From positions 2,296,501 to 2,360,500 of the forward strand of contig NC_092317.1 in assembly GCF_036785885.1 (NCBI RefSeq): 64,000 nucleotides of DNA, written 5' to 3'. Shown piece after piece: positions 1 through 12,812 of this stretch. The notes under the pieces are model-generated. The model was not told where the DNA came from. It made no database searches and worked only from the letters and a program-made list of their open reading frames with translations. The stretch's first letter is position 1, and the number at the start of each line of letters is the position of its first letter. A program made the position numbers and the translations under genes. Source of the stretch: Coffea arabica (taxonomy: Eukaryota; Streptophyta; Magnoliopsida; Gentianales; Rubiaceae).

Positions 1-3000
1 AGAAAGATGGGCTTCACGGATGACATACACTCCCCAATCCTCAGATCCGTATTGATCAGCAATACTTCGTGCATCAAAGAAATCAAACTTTCTTGTTCTC
101 ATTTTTCTGCAATTTATCACAACGAAAGTAACCTTTAAAAACGGCAAAATCATCAGGCTGTAGAAATGATCAAATACTCAACCATAAATAAGTTAAACTG
201 ATTAATTAAAAGCTTAGAAAGTAAAGCACCTTTTTCTGTGTCGGACATTCATCACAGTGGCATGTAACTGCATTTTAACGGGAACAGGTTATTGCTGCAA
301 CATTCTAAATGAAACTACGACAGCAAATTATTGAAGAAGCAGCAAATACATACTACTATAACAATTTAGTAAGGAAATATACCAAGCAGCACCTGGATAG
401 AATGAAAGGTTTTCCGAGGGGGGGAAAAAAGAGATAAGAAACTCCAGTGCCATACCTTTAGCTTGTGTGTCGCATCTCTCTCAAGAACAAGACCAGCTTC
501 AACAAATGCATCAATGATAACCTCTAACTTTGTTCAAGAAAAACACAATAAAAAAAAAAGAGCACTCGGTATAATGTTAAAAAATAATGATTTGGCAAGC
601 CAACTATAATACTTCATGTGCAATGAGGAACAAAAAGTTAAATTGGACGACCAGAATATTTGGATACGACAAGCACGTAATAGTCGTTCCTCGCCACCAA
701 TTTCTTCAACAGGAGCATAGAGAACACGAGCTTTAGCAAAAGAACCCTTCATGCATTCCTACAAGAACATACACAAGAAACCTTATGCAGTTGTGAAGAA
801 CTAAACATATGATGAGCTTAAAAAAAGGAAAAAAAATAAAAATCGTCATCCTTTACTCTTTTTTTTTTTTTTGGGCTGCAGGGTGGTGTCTTTGGTATGA
901 ATCTCAATCTGGTACTCTCTCTAGTAAAGTAAGTCTATAATAACAATCATTCAAGTAACCCAGCAGTGTGAAATGTAATTGGGAATTGCATACGTTTAAG
1001 GAAAAAAAATAAAAACCGTCATCCTTTACTTTTTTTTTTTTTGGCTGCAGGGTGGTGTCTTTGGTATGAATCTCAATCTGGTACTCTCTTTAGTATAAGA
1101 AGGATTGGGATGTAAAGTAAGTCTATAATAACAATCATTCAAGTAACCCAGCAGTGTGAAATGTAATTGGGAATTGCATACATTTTTTCTAATTTGCCTC
1201 AAGGATTTTTTTGCTTTCTTTCTGTTATGAAAAACTTCAAGAAGTTATGGTTTTCTTAACAAAAAATGTGTTTTAAACTCGTAAAATAATGATGCTCTGC
1301 GACTAACTTTCCAAGATTAAAAAATAAAAATGATACCAGGCCTTTAAGTTGAATAGAAACAGGCCGGCTGTCCAAGGCTTGGATTACTTCTGATGAAATG
1401 CTCTGCACGGCAGGATGTCTGTCATGGTCCACCACCAATGTAACTATCCAAACTCAAGATTATGAAGACAACCTTACCTGCAATACCTCGGCTGCAGCTC
1501 TAAGTAGGTCCTTGTTCCATAATTTCAGCATCAGTACAGTTAAGTGAAAAGTTTTCGGCCTAATAAATATGGATCTCTCAATGCCTGACTCTGCCATGTG
1601 AACACTACTTCAAATACTACTCAAAGATGAGAAGAAATGATATATGAAGATATATTAAGGCAAGAGAACTATTTGACCAAACACTGTCAAGCAAGAAAAT
1701 AGTCTCGGACAAATATTGATGAATGAACATATAATCTGCGGAAACTTACAGGTAGACGCCAAGAACACCAAAGAAACATGATGACAAAATTTATTAATTC
1801 CATATGCCATAAAGACAGACTTGCATACCAGATACTTTTGAAGTCTTCTCCAAAGCAGAGGCCTTGGACATTTTAGGTGGGTAACTTGCAAGTGGTATGC
1901 TGGTGACACTCCTTCTAACATGTTCATTACCATCTCTGGCTTTAATTTCAATTGCATGTTTTGTTGCTTTATCTGCGTGCTGTACATCAGGTTCCTCATC
2001 TGATGTACTTGCATCTGAATCCACGGTTAGTATATCGCCTTGATCTGTGTCTTGGGTTCCTAGGATTGAATTCTGAAATTGGACCAGCTTATCTACCAGT
2101 TGAGGATGTATAGCCAATGGAAGTGAGACAAAGTGAGAGTAGTCAAGACTTGGGCTTTGAACTGCCTGTAGAGATCAGAGGCATACAAAAGCAATACGCA
2201 TTACAAACTTAAGAAAAATAGAAGACTCCACTGCCTAGTTTGAATATTCTAGAGCCCAAAACAGATTCAAGAGAAGAAGAGAAAGACAACACATACAAAT
2301 GAGGTGTGATGATCAGATGTAATAAAGAACAACAGCAGGAAATCTACAGACTTATTTGAAGACTGACAGAAATGACAAAAGGATATCTTTGCAGGATAAA
2401 ATCATCATGTGGTTGCAGGTAAATAGGTAAACCAATTCATGTAAGATAATTTTACAAGAAAACAAAAAGAAACTCTCAGCAGTTTCCTTCAGTTTAGCTT
2501 TCTAAATCTTGCATTCAGTGTATATATGATAAACCAATTAAGGATGATGGAGGTTTGGGAGAAAAAAGCTGTGCACTAAGATGCCAACCAAATGTAGTAA
2601 AATGATAATAATTACTATAACAACTTCAGGAATATGTTCTAGCTGGTACTGACCTCATCAATAATGTCCAGTACTCTCTTGTGTGCTCTATCAACACTTT
2701 CAGCAGAATCACCTTCAATGACTGCAACATATGACTGTCAAAGTAAAAACTATGATACCCTTGTGAATTTCAGCAGTGCATCAGAAACTCCAAAACAAGA
2801 GAGTCCAATCCTTATAATGGAGGGAAAAAAAACAAAGAGGAAAACGCTTAAAACAGGAATTAAGACTCTGAGAGCCTGATGGTTGAGAAAAAGATTGTAA
2901 AGAGTGTACAACATGAGTGAGACTCTATTTTATCAGCTACCAAGGACAATTTTCTGATTCAGTTGTCCAACTTCAGCAAATATAAAAGGATTACTAGTGC

Positions 3001-4654
3001 ATTATATGCCATCAGAGGCTAAGATTGTTGACCCTAAATCACAGAGCAAGATGTTCATCATATACGTTCATAACAGAAAAAGACTGAACTAAGTTGGTCA
3101 GATATAAGAAACCTACTTATAGATTCCTCCTTTTTGGAAGAAGGAAAGATAATTTGAACTCCCATCTCTTCCTCAACTTTTCGTTGTGTGGCTCCCCTGT
3201 AGGAGAAAATTTTTAGGAACACATAGAATGATAAATAATCTCAAAAGAAATGGACATATGCTTTCATACCCTTTTCCTTTGATAAAACGGATCAGTGAAG
3301 ACCCCACCTACAGATTGTCAAATAAAATTAGACACAAGAAAGACGAGAAAACAAAACTACTAAATATTATGTTGAAGACAAATTGATACTTACCATCGTA
3401 TAGTAGCAAATTAGTCATATGCTAGGAAAAGGATAAGAAGCATGTAAATAATTACACAATGCATATTAAACTTGTGATAAAATTTTGCTTGACACACGTA
3501 CTTTAATGGTTAAAAACTCAGAACCCCTTATATTCAGAGGCATGCAGGAACCGACATGAATTTACAAATCCATAATGAAAGTTTGTTACTGCAAGCAACT
3601 TCCTACTGCTAAAACATATGCTCCCTAGGAAGATAAAGCAAGACCAGTTATGTCGGCAGTAGATATATCAGAAGCATACCTCTAGTGAAATCGAATGCTT
3701 TGCAGTTGAAGATATTGGCTCTATTGAAGCTGCATCCTTCTCAGATGAATTTATGGGTTCTCCTTGTAATCCTTTAACTTCATCACCAGATTTCACTGAC
3801 CGAAGATTAATCTCTTGATCATCCCCAACTCTGACTTCATTTTCACGTTCAATTGTTGAAAGATGTGAAGAAATGCCATCCTGCACTTCTTTCACTTGAC
3901 TCTCTATTTCATTCTTCTCACTACCAGCAACAACTGCAGAGTTCTCAGAATCAATCTTTACGCTGTTGCCTTCAAAATCTGTGCATTCACATCTAAAACC
4001 AGTCAATTGCCAGACGTAATTCCATTCTGGAGTGCATGTGTACCAATATCAGCAGTTCTAAGTTTCAAAGACAGATCAAGATCGGTAATTTCAACAAGTT
4101 TTTAGTAAAGCATCTGCAGCATAAAATAGATATTGTAAGAGCAAGGCAGGTACTTCTTCGGAACTTGGAAAACAACAGTTCATCTGATCAGAACACCAAC
4201 ACCACTTGGTCTCACACTTTCAACAAGTCACAAGTGTAGTCTTTTCACATGATCTTCAGCACAAATTTACCCTGCTACCTGCTCTTCACTTTCTCCCAAA
4301 GAAATTGAACAGCGAATAAATTCTTCATTTTTGTCACTTGTTAATTAGATTTTTTAACCCATCCGCGTTTCTAAAATGACAGAAATAAATTTTCCATAAA
4401 TGATCATCTATTGGTCTTCCTAAGACAGCACCAAGCACCGTGAAGTGAACATATGAACAATTCCCAGGAGTTGATTGGTACAACATGAAGCAAAGTTGTA
4501 GTGTGACTAAAATCGACGTGGGAGGTAGATATACAAATATGCAATGAAAAGTGAACTTCAGATTCAGCTGAGAAACCTCACCTTGGCTGCTACTTGATTG
4601 TGTAGCCACTTGTCTCCACACACGGGAAACCTTATCTCGTCTTGTCCGGTCCAT
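1..4654 (-). CDS. ASCC1-like protein: KH domain plus 2H phosphoesterase (LigT-like) domain, 3' end off the window
   Basis: Twelve exons read on the minus strand: 4654-4582, 4026-3680, 3307-3270, 3196-3117, 2721-2654, 2165-1829, 1584-1478, 1402-1337, 758-668, 523-456, 267-230 and 97-1. All splice phases close, giving 470 codons with the C-terminus missing at the left edge. A KH domain lies at about residues 141-200, with the glycine loop RFIKGKGGATQRK. The AKAP7-type 2H domain follows and carries both catalytic motifs, FHLTVLML near residue 326 and LHATVMN near 426. In animals ASCC1 is a subunit of the complex that serves transcription coactivation and alkylation repair; the plant role is not established. 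The start MDRTRRDK was chosen because its exon fits the downstream phase; an upstream in-frame ATG at 4723 is possible. Residues about 25-140 are low-complexity and weakly conserved. Confidence 0.9.
824..1182. repeat. Two-copy tandem duplication inside an ASCC1 intron
   Basis: Copies at about 824-996 and 997-1182 are nearly identical over the T-run, the ggctgcagggtggtg segment and the tail ending gggaattgcatac. The second copy has about 20 extra bases (near 1098-1118) and a slightly shorter T-run. It lies wholly in the intron between exons 1337-1402 and 668-758, so it does not alter the protein. Confidence 0.9.
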
Positions 4655-5444
4655 ATCTGAATGTAGAAGTGCCCCAATATCAACGCTCCGCAACTTATGA
4701 TCAAAAGAGCATCTCTGCCACATGAATTACCAGAGTCGGTTAATTCAGAAATTTGTACCACGAAAATTCATAATTTCAAAATTTTCTCTCCTCATTCCTC
4801 AAAATGAAACATAATAGTACTCATAACCTCACTATTCAGACCGTGTGAAAAAAAGTGTAATTCTAGCCATACGATTTAGATAATACATTAAATGAGAAAA
4901 AGACATGTATCTCCATTAAAGAACATCTTCAGCAATTTGTGAGAGGAATTCCAACCAGTAAGTGTCGTACGGAGTTGGAATTTGCAGAGAGTTTAGTGAC
5001 TGTTCTAGCAAGGTCGGCTCTGCAGCGACAGTGAATTAGACATGTAATAAGAACCAATAACTCTGAATAATTGATGAATTGCAAGAGCTGTTAATATGTG
5101 CAGTTCAAAGGCGAAAGAGGTTGTCTTTCTGAATTTTAGTGGCGGAGTGAAGTTACGATTTTGCGAGTTTACCTAATGAGGGACCTGCAACTGCAAGCTA
5201 GCATTCGCGAACGTCGTCGTCGTTGGCGGCGGAAGCAGCTGAGATGAGTGGGAAATTGGCACTTAGGTCTGATCTCTTGGTAATTTTATTTTTAATTTTC
5301 CTTTTGCTGTTTCCAAACACGTGTGAAGAGTTGGCCTAAAACTAATAAAATAAACTACAAAAATAAGAATAGAGAGAAAATAGAAAATTATTTTTTTATT
5401 ATTTCAGTTGATCGCAAGTTGTTACGAAAAAGTTAGAACACCTC

Positions 5445-5526
<82 letters not shown>

Positions 5527-6370
5527 TAATACGAGATTAAGGATACATGAATCATATTAAACATCCATTCACGAATTTAGTACTTCAAGTACATGAATTG
5601 AATAGCTCCATTAATGAACTAACGAATAACGAAAGGATTCACCTAATACACCAATGAATCTTGTCGAGAATTCATGAATCAATTTTCTCGAAAATACGAA
5701 TGGACATTGTAAAAGTTAATTAATCCTCCCACTTAACATTTAACTAGAAAAAAATTAAAGCTTGAATAACTTTTATGTAAAATTTTATCTTTTTTTTCGA
5801 CTGAACAGAAGGCAGGAAACAAAAGAAAGATTTATGTATCAAGTATGTAATAACTTATGTAAACTTAATACAATGACCTTTAGTTATAAGAGGTTGGTTT
5901 TATTTATAAGCATTTGCAATTTGGAGATCCATCTAAAGCAAGTTGTGAGAATGATATGGGAGTTGTTCGTGTTTGGATCAAAAGTAGACTCAATTATGGT
6001 ATATTCACCCGTCCTCAGTGTTCCACTTGGTCACAAAAGCAGAGAAAGACCGTTTCTTAAATTCTCAAAAGCATACCTTAGATTGTGCGCAGAGTTGATG
6101 TAATGATTATACAAATCAATCAAATCCATGCTTCGACTTTATTAAAAGATTTTGCGCACTGAAAAAAAGTGTGCCGGTATACCAAGTCCTTTTCACTATC
6201 AAATCAAACAAATACCATACTTGGGATATTAGACTGCCAAATACCATCAGCTAAAGGCAGGAATACCATAAGAACCCTTTCTTTATTTTTGCAAGGAACC
6301 TCAAATTCCAGCTTATCCTCTACCTCTATTTTACAGTTCCAGAGAGCCATAACGGGCCTCTGTCAAACTG
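4655..6370. other. Spacer between the divergent ASCC1-like and GDU-like genes
   Basis: This stretch should hold the promoters of both genes, the minus-strand one near 5250-5330. It contains a long TA microsatellite at 5453-5518. The ORFs at 5762-6103 and 6169-6531 have no recognisable protein features and I do not call them. Confidence 0.5.
5453..5518. repeat. (TA)33 microsatellite
   Basis: An uninterrupted TA run of about 33 units, preceded by a short TG run. It lies upstream of the ASCC1-like gene. Length is likely to vary between individuals. Confidence 0.98.
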
Positions 6371-6694
6371 ATGGTTTGCTTAGGAATTGCATTCAGGTGC
6401 AAGCACACTTCTGGAATATCTTATCTCCTCTCCGCGTTGGTGATCGTAGCCATTCTTGTGGGGTTAAGAATACTTTGTTACGGCGTATATCGGCTTTCAC
6501 ATCGACGGGAGCCCAGCAATTATGGTTCTGATGCTGGGGTGGAGTTGCAGCAGCCGAGCAGCGGTCCATGGCAGCCTCCCCTGAGTTATATGATCAGGAC
6601 AAGTTTGCCGGAGAGTAAGCTTGTGATCTTAGCTGCTGGAGATGATCAAGTTTCATCTGTGGCTCAACCCATAACCTTTCTTCGCCCCAAATGA
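6371..6694 (+). CDS. GLUTAMINE DUMPER (GDU)-like small membrane protein
   Basis: A single-exon ORF of 107 residues. A hydrophobic segment at about residues 17-37 (SYLLSALVIVAILVGLRIL) is followed by a basic stretch and then, near residue 85, SKLVILAAGDDQ. This matches the layout of GDU proteins: one transmembrane helix, then the cytosolic VIMAG motif. Here the motif is degenerate (VILAAG). GDU proteins raise amino-acid export in Arabidopsis and bind RING E3 ligases of the LOG2 type. The protein is somewhat short at its N-terminus for the family; an in-frame stop at 6350-6352 rules out extension without an intron. Assignment rests on the layout and motif only. Confidence 0.6.
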   Translation: MVCLGIAFRCKHTSGISYLLSALVIVAILVGLRILCYGVYRLSHRREPSNYGSDAGVELQQPSSGPWQPPLSYMIRTSLPESKLVILAAGDDQVSSVAQPITFLRPK

Positions 6695-7813
6695 TTGATT
6701 GGCTTATGTGTGATTCAAGAATCAAGCCTACCACCATTACTGGATGTTCCTTTCATGCTGATGGCGGCAATGAAGTGTTCATTTTTCAACCTCAAACTCA
6801 ATTAAGTACCCAAGTACGTATACACCAGAAATTGATTTGTATAACCACATCGCCACCATTAATAATGCTAAATAGTTGATAAATTCACCGTTCGATTATT
6901 TGAAGGCCTCATTCCTGAGTTATAGGCTTGTTCCTTTGTGGGATTTATGCTCTACCCAATACTGAACAAGTGGGGTTTCGAATCATAATTGATTGGGAAA
7001 AGGTGGTAATATTCAATACACTTTGCTTTCTGTTGCGTCTTCCCTCATCTGAGATCCCTGGGAAAGGGGATCAAGTTGGCCCTTGTGAACAGCTTGCTGC
7101 ACTATCTCCCTTTAACCCTTTGAGCGAAATGCGGCAAAAGGAAGAAAAATCTATGGACCGACCCCATCATCTCCACCCCGTAGGAACTACGAGATCACCC
7201 CAAAGACGCCTTCGGCATCCAGGGGTCACGGACCGACCATAGAACCCTGTTCAATAAGTGGAACACATTAGCTGTCCGCGTTGGGTAGTAAGGGTCGGGA
7301 GGGCCTTAATCCACGATTCCTCCATCTTAAATATACACCTAATTAATACTACAACTTCTTTACTAGTGTCATGAAGCAGCAGGAGTGTGAATTTACTAGT
7401 CCATTCCTAAAATTTATCACTAGCATCATGTTTTTCCAAACAACAATATATTAACACCTTATCTCGGAACTAATCATTTTAAGCGTTTATTTTTTTTTCT
7501 TTTTTAAGTTTGAACAGAAGAAAAAGCAAAGCATCCAACACATACACGTACTCCGGGGTTCATAGATGAAGCAGGCAAATCTCATACTAATTCACAGTTG
7601 CTAGCCAGCACGAGTAAATCCAGTATTACTCCCTAGTCTTCTGTACATCTAAGCATTAAATTTGGTCGTCTAAACTTTGCTCTCCTGGTGTCCATTCCTC
7701 GAAGATGGGAAGAACTGAACCGTCATTATATATCTCCTTTTAGTCCATGGCATCTAAAAGACTGAAAACAGTTCCAGCGGGTTTTTTACCAGACGGGTGG
7801 GTCATTTTCCATT
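6695..7813. other. Spacer with plastid-derived insert, between GDU-like gene and WD40 gene
   Basis: Apart from the plastid-like segment described separately, I see only AT-rich sequence. Part of 7700-7813 is likely to be the 3' UTR of the minus-strand WD40 gene. The ORF at 6928-7242 is created mostly by the plastid insert. Confidence 0.5.
7046..7300. other. Nuclear plastid-DNA insertion (NUPT) from the inverted-repeat rRNA region
   Basis: The block from about gagatccctgggaaagggg to the gtaagggtcggga segment is much richer in GC than its surroundings. I recognise it as sequence of the plastid inverted repeat near the rRNA operon, probably around trnA/rrn23; the exact source is from memory. 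Compared with my recollection of the plastid sequence it has several point differences and a short deletion near 7278, so it is not recent. Both ends pass abruptly into AT-rich nuclear DNA. A transfer by way of mitochondrial DNA cannot be excluded. Confidence 0.75.
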
Positions 7814-10800
7814 TCATGCAAGCTCAAAGTACTCGCAGTTGTTCTGTAGGGTACCTCGTGCGGTACTACTTGCACACTTGACCCGCCAAACTTTAAGGAC
7901 TCCATCCAAACTTCCAGTGCAGATGGTACAACCATCATCAACCTCCTCATTGCCAGTCCCACAAGCAGCAACAAATGCTGCAACGCACCTGATCGGTCCT
8001 CTATGACCCAAAAGGACTGCCAAACATTTATGCTGACCCTCTGGATCCCTAACCCATACCCGGCAGCTGGAGTCAGCCGACCCGCTAACCACATAACTGG
8101 CCGCGGTGGCCAAGCACATTACCGCGTGAGTATGGCCTTGGAGGGGGCCCCCATATTGCAACTGCCCCGAAAACCAACCTTTTAGCCAATAGTGTATGTA
8201 GCCATCGGTGCACCCGCCGTAGAGGAACCCTCCATCCGCCGTCAAGGTCAGGGTTTTTACCGGGGAATACTTTGCGGGCAGGGTGACTGTCAGGGAATGT
8301 GGGCGGTCCCCGCTGCAAAAGTTGCGCCTCCACACCCTGACCGTGGCATCGTCGGATGCGGTGTAGAGGACTCCGTCGTCAGCTACAACTATGGCATTGA
8401 TGGGCTCTCGATGGGCTTGAATTGTCTCCATGCATTTTAGATCAGATATTCTCCATACTTTTACTGTTCTATCAAGAGAAGCTGAGTAGAGGATGTCATC
8501 TGATACGTTAATTGCTAGTGATGTTATTGGTGCCGCATGTTTCATCTGTACGTTGCATGTATTGATCAATCTTTAGGGGCCAAAAAAGAGGGAAAAGAAA
8601 ACTCAAGGGTTATGCATGTATGGGTTCAATTGTGAGCGATGTTTACCCGTCCATCATGTTGCATGCGTTGGTACATCTCTAAAAGAAACAAAAAAAAAGG
8701 GGGTGGAGAAACAAACTGCCTCCAAAAATATCATGCAAGATTCTCTAATGAGATCAAAAACAGAGTTGAGGGGTTGACACCTTAAAAAAAATAAAATGTA
8801 GTTAAATAGGAAAAATATATAAATATAAAGTTGGATAATAATTATTAATATATGCACATACATGTTAAGTTAGATGTGATTTTAGATATATTAACGAGTA
8901 TATATTGAACATTCTTTTTAAAACAAAACCCTGTATATGCACAAGTTGGATACTCAGCATGCAGCACAAGTATTTAAGATGGAGGGATGGTATAAATGTT
9001 TGTAGAAAGGCCATAGTTGCATGGTAGATGAAAATTGTCTGCCATATTATGGAGCTCGCTCTCGACTTAGTTGTTTGTGCATTTAATTGCATCACCTTTA
9101 ATTTGCTGTCCAAACCCAGAAAATTGCACAATAAATGGGAACGGATGAATCTATTGAATATGTGTATGAAAGCTTTGTTATGATTTCAACAAACAACTGC
9201 TATCTAGCTGATATATTCAGAAATATTTATGATAGTTAAGCTGATATTTGGAGGGTTAGGTTAGATGGCAAAAGCCTCTTAGTTAAAATTAAAAAAAAAA
9301 AAAAAAAAATCTTGGCATTATTGCACTTGAAGACACATATTGGGCCAATGTCTACATAATTTGCTTTTATGAACAAAAGAGGCCAATTCATGGCATTGAA
9401 GGTTTATACTACTTGTATCATTCTGTGGCTTTCCCGCCACCGGAAGACCCAAATTCCCAAATTGTTTGTGAAAGATAGGGAAGACGGCGGAGACGGGTGG
9501 GCATACGGGATACTTGATTACATAATGCACATAGTATATGATTCCATTTTTAATGATAATCTAGTTATTCTCTTTCTTATTGCAGTCGTTGAAAAAAGCT
9601 TTTTAATCATTATCCAAAGAAAAAAAAAAAGCTTTTTAATGGGAACTGGAGTCCAAAACTTGACTTTAATTAGTTTCAATCCTTGAAAGGCCCTAAAACT
9701 CGATTTCCCAATGGCAGATAGTTCCTGAAACAAGTAAAAGTCAAGACTCCTCCAATCATATGTTTAGACCCCCTGCATGCTTTTTAATCTCTTGTAAACG
9801 GCAGGCCTACAGTCTACTTTTTATTAATGAATTGCACTCTCATTATTTATTTTATCATATGGTCTAATAAATGAAATTCATATGATAAAAATGACAGTGG
9901 GGGTTTGCAATTAACAAAAATTGGAGTGCGATTGACATTTTTGCTTTTTTTTTTTTGGGAAATCCTGATTAGTAAATCATACAACGTAAGAAAATTAAAC
10001 ATTCAGTTCTCTAAAATCTTGTCATATGCCCAAAAAAAAATAAAATTTTGATTTCGCATATAACAAAATTACTGCACCAAACCAGCTCGGTTCTTTAAAA
10101 TAATAGAGTTGTTTTCAGAAACTATGCTACTTATAATGGGGTTAACCTAAAGTAGTTTAGCTCCCCCCAAAAAAAATTATGTTAAAGTGGACTGCGCAAT
10201 TGTTAAAAAAAAGTGTAATGAGAGTCGAATATTAAGGATGGGTTCAGTTTTATTCTTATCCAGGTTTAGTAATTCATAATAGGAAAAGGTAGGTTTGGAA
10301 TTCATGTCCGGAGCAGTAATGGAACCTATGCTGTTTTCTGCATTGCTATTTGGAGGTCTATTTAGAAGTTTTAAAGCAACTGTTGCTATGAATCTTATAA
10401 AGAGTCGACTGAAGCACGCGATCTTTGAAGCAACCACATAATCATCACCGTATTTCCATCCACATGAGGCTTTTTTTTTTTTTTTTTTTGTTGAAAACAG
10501 AAAAAATTAGTAGTAATAAAATCGTTCTGATCCTAATTAAGGACCGGTGTCCATGCAGAACACAGTGATATTTAGCACTCACACATGGCCGACCTATTCT
10601 ACTCTCTTCAGATTAATTATGATATACAGTTGTATGCCAATTAACTACAACAATAAAAGAAAGCTTGAGTAATTATGAAGAAGAAAGATTACCATCTTAT
10701 CTTTGCCGGTGATGTAGCTGCGGACATAACCTCCGGGCTTAGGAATAGTTGCTACTCGTACATGTTTTACAGCTCCTTCCCAGGTTCGGTGCCAAACCCG

Positions 10801-11265
10801 GATTTTACAATCGGCATACGCAGCATAAACCTTATCATTCGATACTTGTAAGGAAACAACCATGTTGGCCTTGGACTTGAGCTGGCCGCATTCGGCGAAC
10901 TCGGGCAGCTTCCATATTCGAATGATACTACCCTGGGAACCGGTATACGCCAGACCATTGGACGCTGCGATGGACAAAATCTGGCCGTCCTTTTTTAGCA
11001 CCGAAGAAATGCATCTGTAGATGGTGTGGAGATCATGGTCCTGCTTGGAGGACGTGAAGGAAAGGCGAGGAGAGGAAGGTTGAGAGAGGTAAAGGCGGGG
11101 AGAGAGGGAAGTTGAACTTAAACGAGGTGGGGTTTCAGCGAAGGAGGCTTCTTTATGGGAAATACTCCTGGAGAATTTGTTGGTGGCGTCTTGAGTTCTT
11201 ATGGCTAGAGATGGAATATTTGGGGGAGAATCGGGACGGGGAGAGTCTAGTGATGCCATTTGCAT
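7814..11265 (-). CDS. JINGUBANG-like WD40-repeat protein
   Basis: Two exons: 11265-10693 (191 codons) and 8545-7814 (243 codons plus stop), joined across a 2.15-kb intron with donor ATG|GTAATC and acceptor ACAG|ATG. The 434-residue product has a Ser/Pro-rich N-terminus and seven WD-type blades ending in IIRIWK, KIRVWH, TVKVWR, TVRVWR, IHYWL, SCRVWV and VLKVWR. The length and the start of the second exon (MKHAAPITSLA) match the plant JINGUBANG family. One Arabidopsis member restrains pollen germination in wet conditions; other members are largely uncharacterised. The intron holds only AT-rich sequence and short poly-A/T runs. A second ATG two codons downstream is an alternative start. Confidence 0.88.
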
Positions 11266-11678
11266 CTCTCTTACTCTTTCTCTACTATTTCCTTTCTTGA
11301 TCTTGAATGGATGGATGGAGAGATGGTACGGGAATTATGGAGCTGGTGGAGCGTTACGGTAGTAGAACATTTAATTTATGTGCCATGCACAAATTAATGC
11401 TTCTACCAAGATTAGGCAAAGTCATCATGTCAGCAGCGTAATAATTATGGCAAAAATTCTTATTTCTTAATTCTATGGAGGTTGTGGTCTGTGTGAATGG
11501 TAGCGTGGGTAAGGAACGTAAAAGTTTTGTCACGTGAAGTTGTGATAAGCATTTTTATCTTAGTTTTAGCACAGAACGTCGTCGTGTGTCAATCTTTCAT
11601 TATCTTAGGCCGGCTTTTATTTATTTATTTATGCCCAGGATTAGAAAGCGCAATTGCTACGCATTGTGCCATTGGCAT
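11266..11678. other. Short spacer upstream of the WD40 gene
   Basis: This is the presumed promoter and 5' UTR of the minus-strand JINGUBANG-like gene. It ends at the target-site duplication of the hAT element (ATTGGCAT, 11671-11678). No other structure is seen. Confidence 0.5.
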
Positions 11679-12324
11679 TAGTGCTGTTAATAGAGCCAAG
11701 TCGAGTCGAGTATCTAAGCGCCGAGCTCGACTCGTAACAAATTCGAGTCAGGCTCGAGCTCGCTCGACCGCCCGGACGAGCCATGATATGCACTCGAACT
11801 CCGACTCGAAAAATAGAAATGTTACTCGAATTCAAGTTCGAGCTCGACTCATTTATCACAAACGAACCAAGCTCGGAAGAGCTCGAGCTCGAGCTCGAAA
11901 TATCTGTCCTAGCTCGAGGCTCGATTTTGAGGCTCAAGTTCGAGGCTCGAGGCTCGAGGCTCGATTTCGAAATATTTGTCCAGCAATCAGTTATTTCGAA
12001 GTCCTGCTCCAACATAGTTCCAATTAATAGATCCAAAAATTTGTCCAAAGTTAGGCTATCCAAAATCAACAAAAATTACTAGGATTGGCAACCAATGCCA
12101 TTCTTATTCAAGAATAGACAAACTCTAACCACATTTCATCCGAGACAACATATAAGACCATAACATCCATACAACACAAACTAATAATTAAAGACTAGGC
12201 AAGAAAACAACCATATTTACCTTAAATTTAAGCTATATGCAAAGTAAAAAAAAACTTTATTGAAAGGTCACATCTTCTTTCTAGTTTTACATTTCCTGAT
12301 TGTACAAATTTCTGAATCGTTCGT

Positions 12325-12399
12325 TCAGAAATTGGCCATCAAGACTGCCTCCCCAAGAATGTGTCTTTCGATTGCTTCCATCACCTTCTCCTTCGTCAC
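12325..12399 (-). pseudogene. Second exon-like segment in the same hAT element, origin unknown
   Basis: A 3' splice-site-like sequence (AATGTAG|GTGACG) is followed by 24 open codons (VTKEKVMEAIERH then ILGEAVLMANF) and a stop. The segment begins in phase 0, the same phase in which the aminopeptidase exon ends, so a spliced transcript could join the two. I do not recognise the parent protein. The segment is short, so the open frame could be chance. Confidence 0.35.
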
Positions 12400-12812
12400 C
12401 TACATTTATTACAGTAATAGTAGAAATCGATTAATTACACATTAATATTTCCAATGAACTCAGTAAAATAAAATAGGGGTATACACATTAATATCTGATT
12501 CTATTCAACACAGAAAACTTTAAAAAAAAAACTCAATCTTGAACCCATATATAATCAGCATAAGCAGCCCCAATACTCAGTAAACAAGAACAGGCTTAAA
12601 CTCATATGAACATAAAAATCATGTTTAACAATAATGAAAGGTAGCTAATATCAACATTGGGCAGCCAACTCTTCCAGACAATAATGCAACAAAATTGGGC
12701 TCCAGATCATTAATTATTTGATGAATTGACCTTGCTGAAACAGTGAAACTTAAATATGAAAATATTTATAACGTCTTTTGCCAAATACAGGAAATTAGCA
12801 CCAGAGATTTAC

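Noticed and set aside
4036-4239. Plus-strand ORF opposite the ASCC1-like gene
   Set aside because: It lies opposite an exon and intron of a well-supported minus-strand gene with closed splice phases.
6928-7242. 104-codon plus-strand ORF
   Set aside because: Its second half is the plastid-like insert, and it shows no protein features of its own.
11497-12082. ORFs rich in Ser/Arg/Leu/Glu on both strands
   Set aside because: They are translations of the AGCTCGA-type subterminal repeats of the hAT element.
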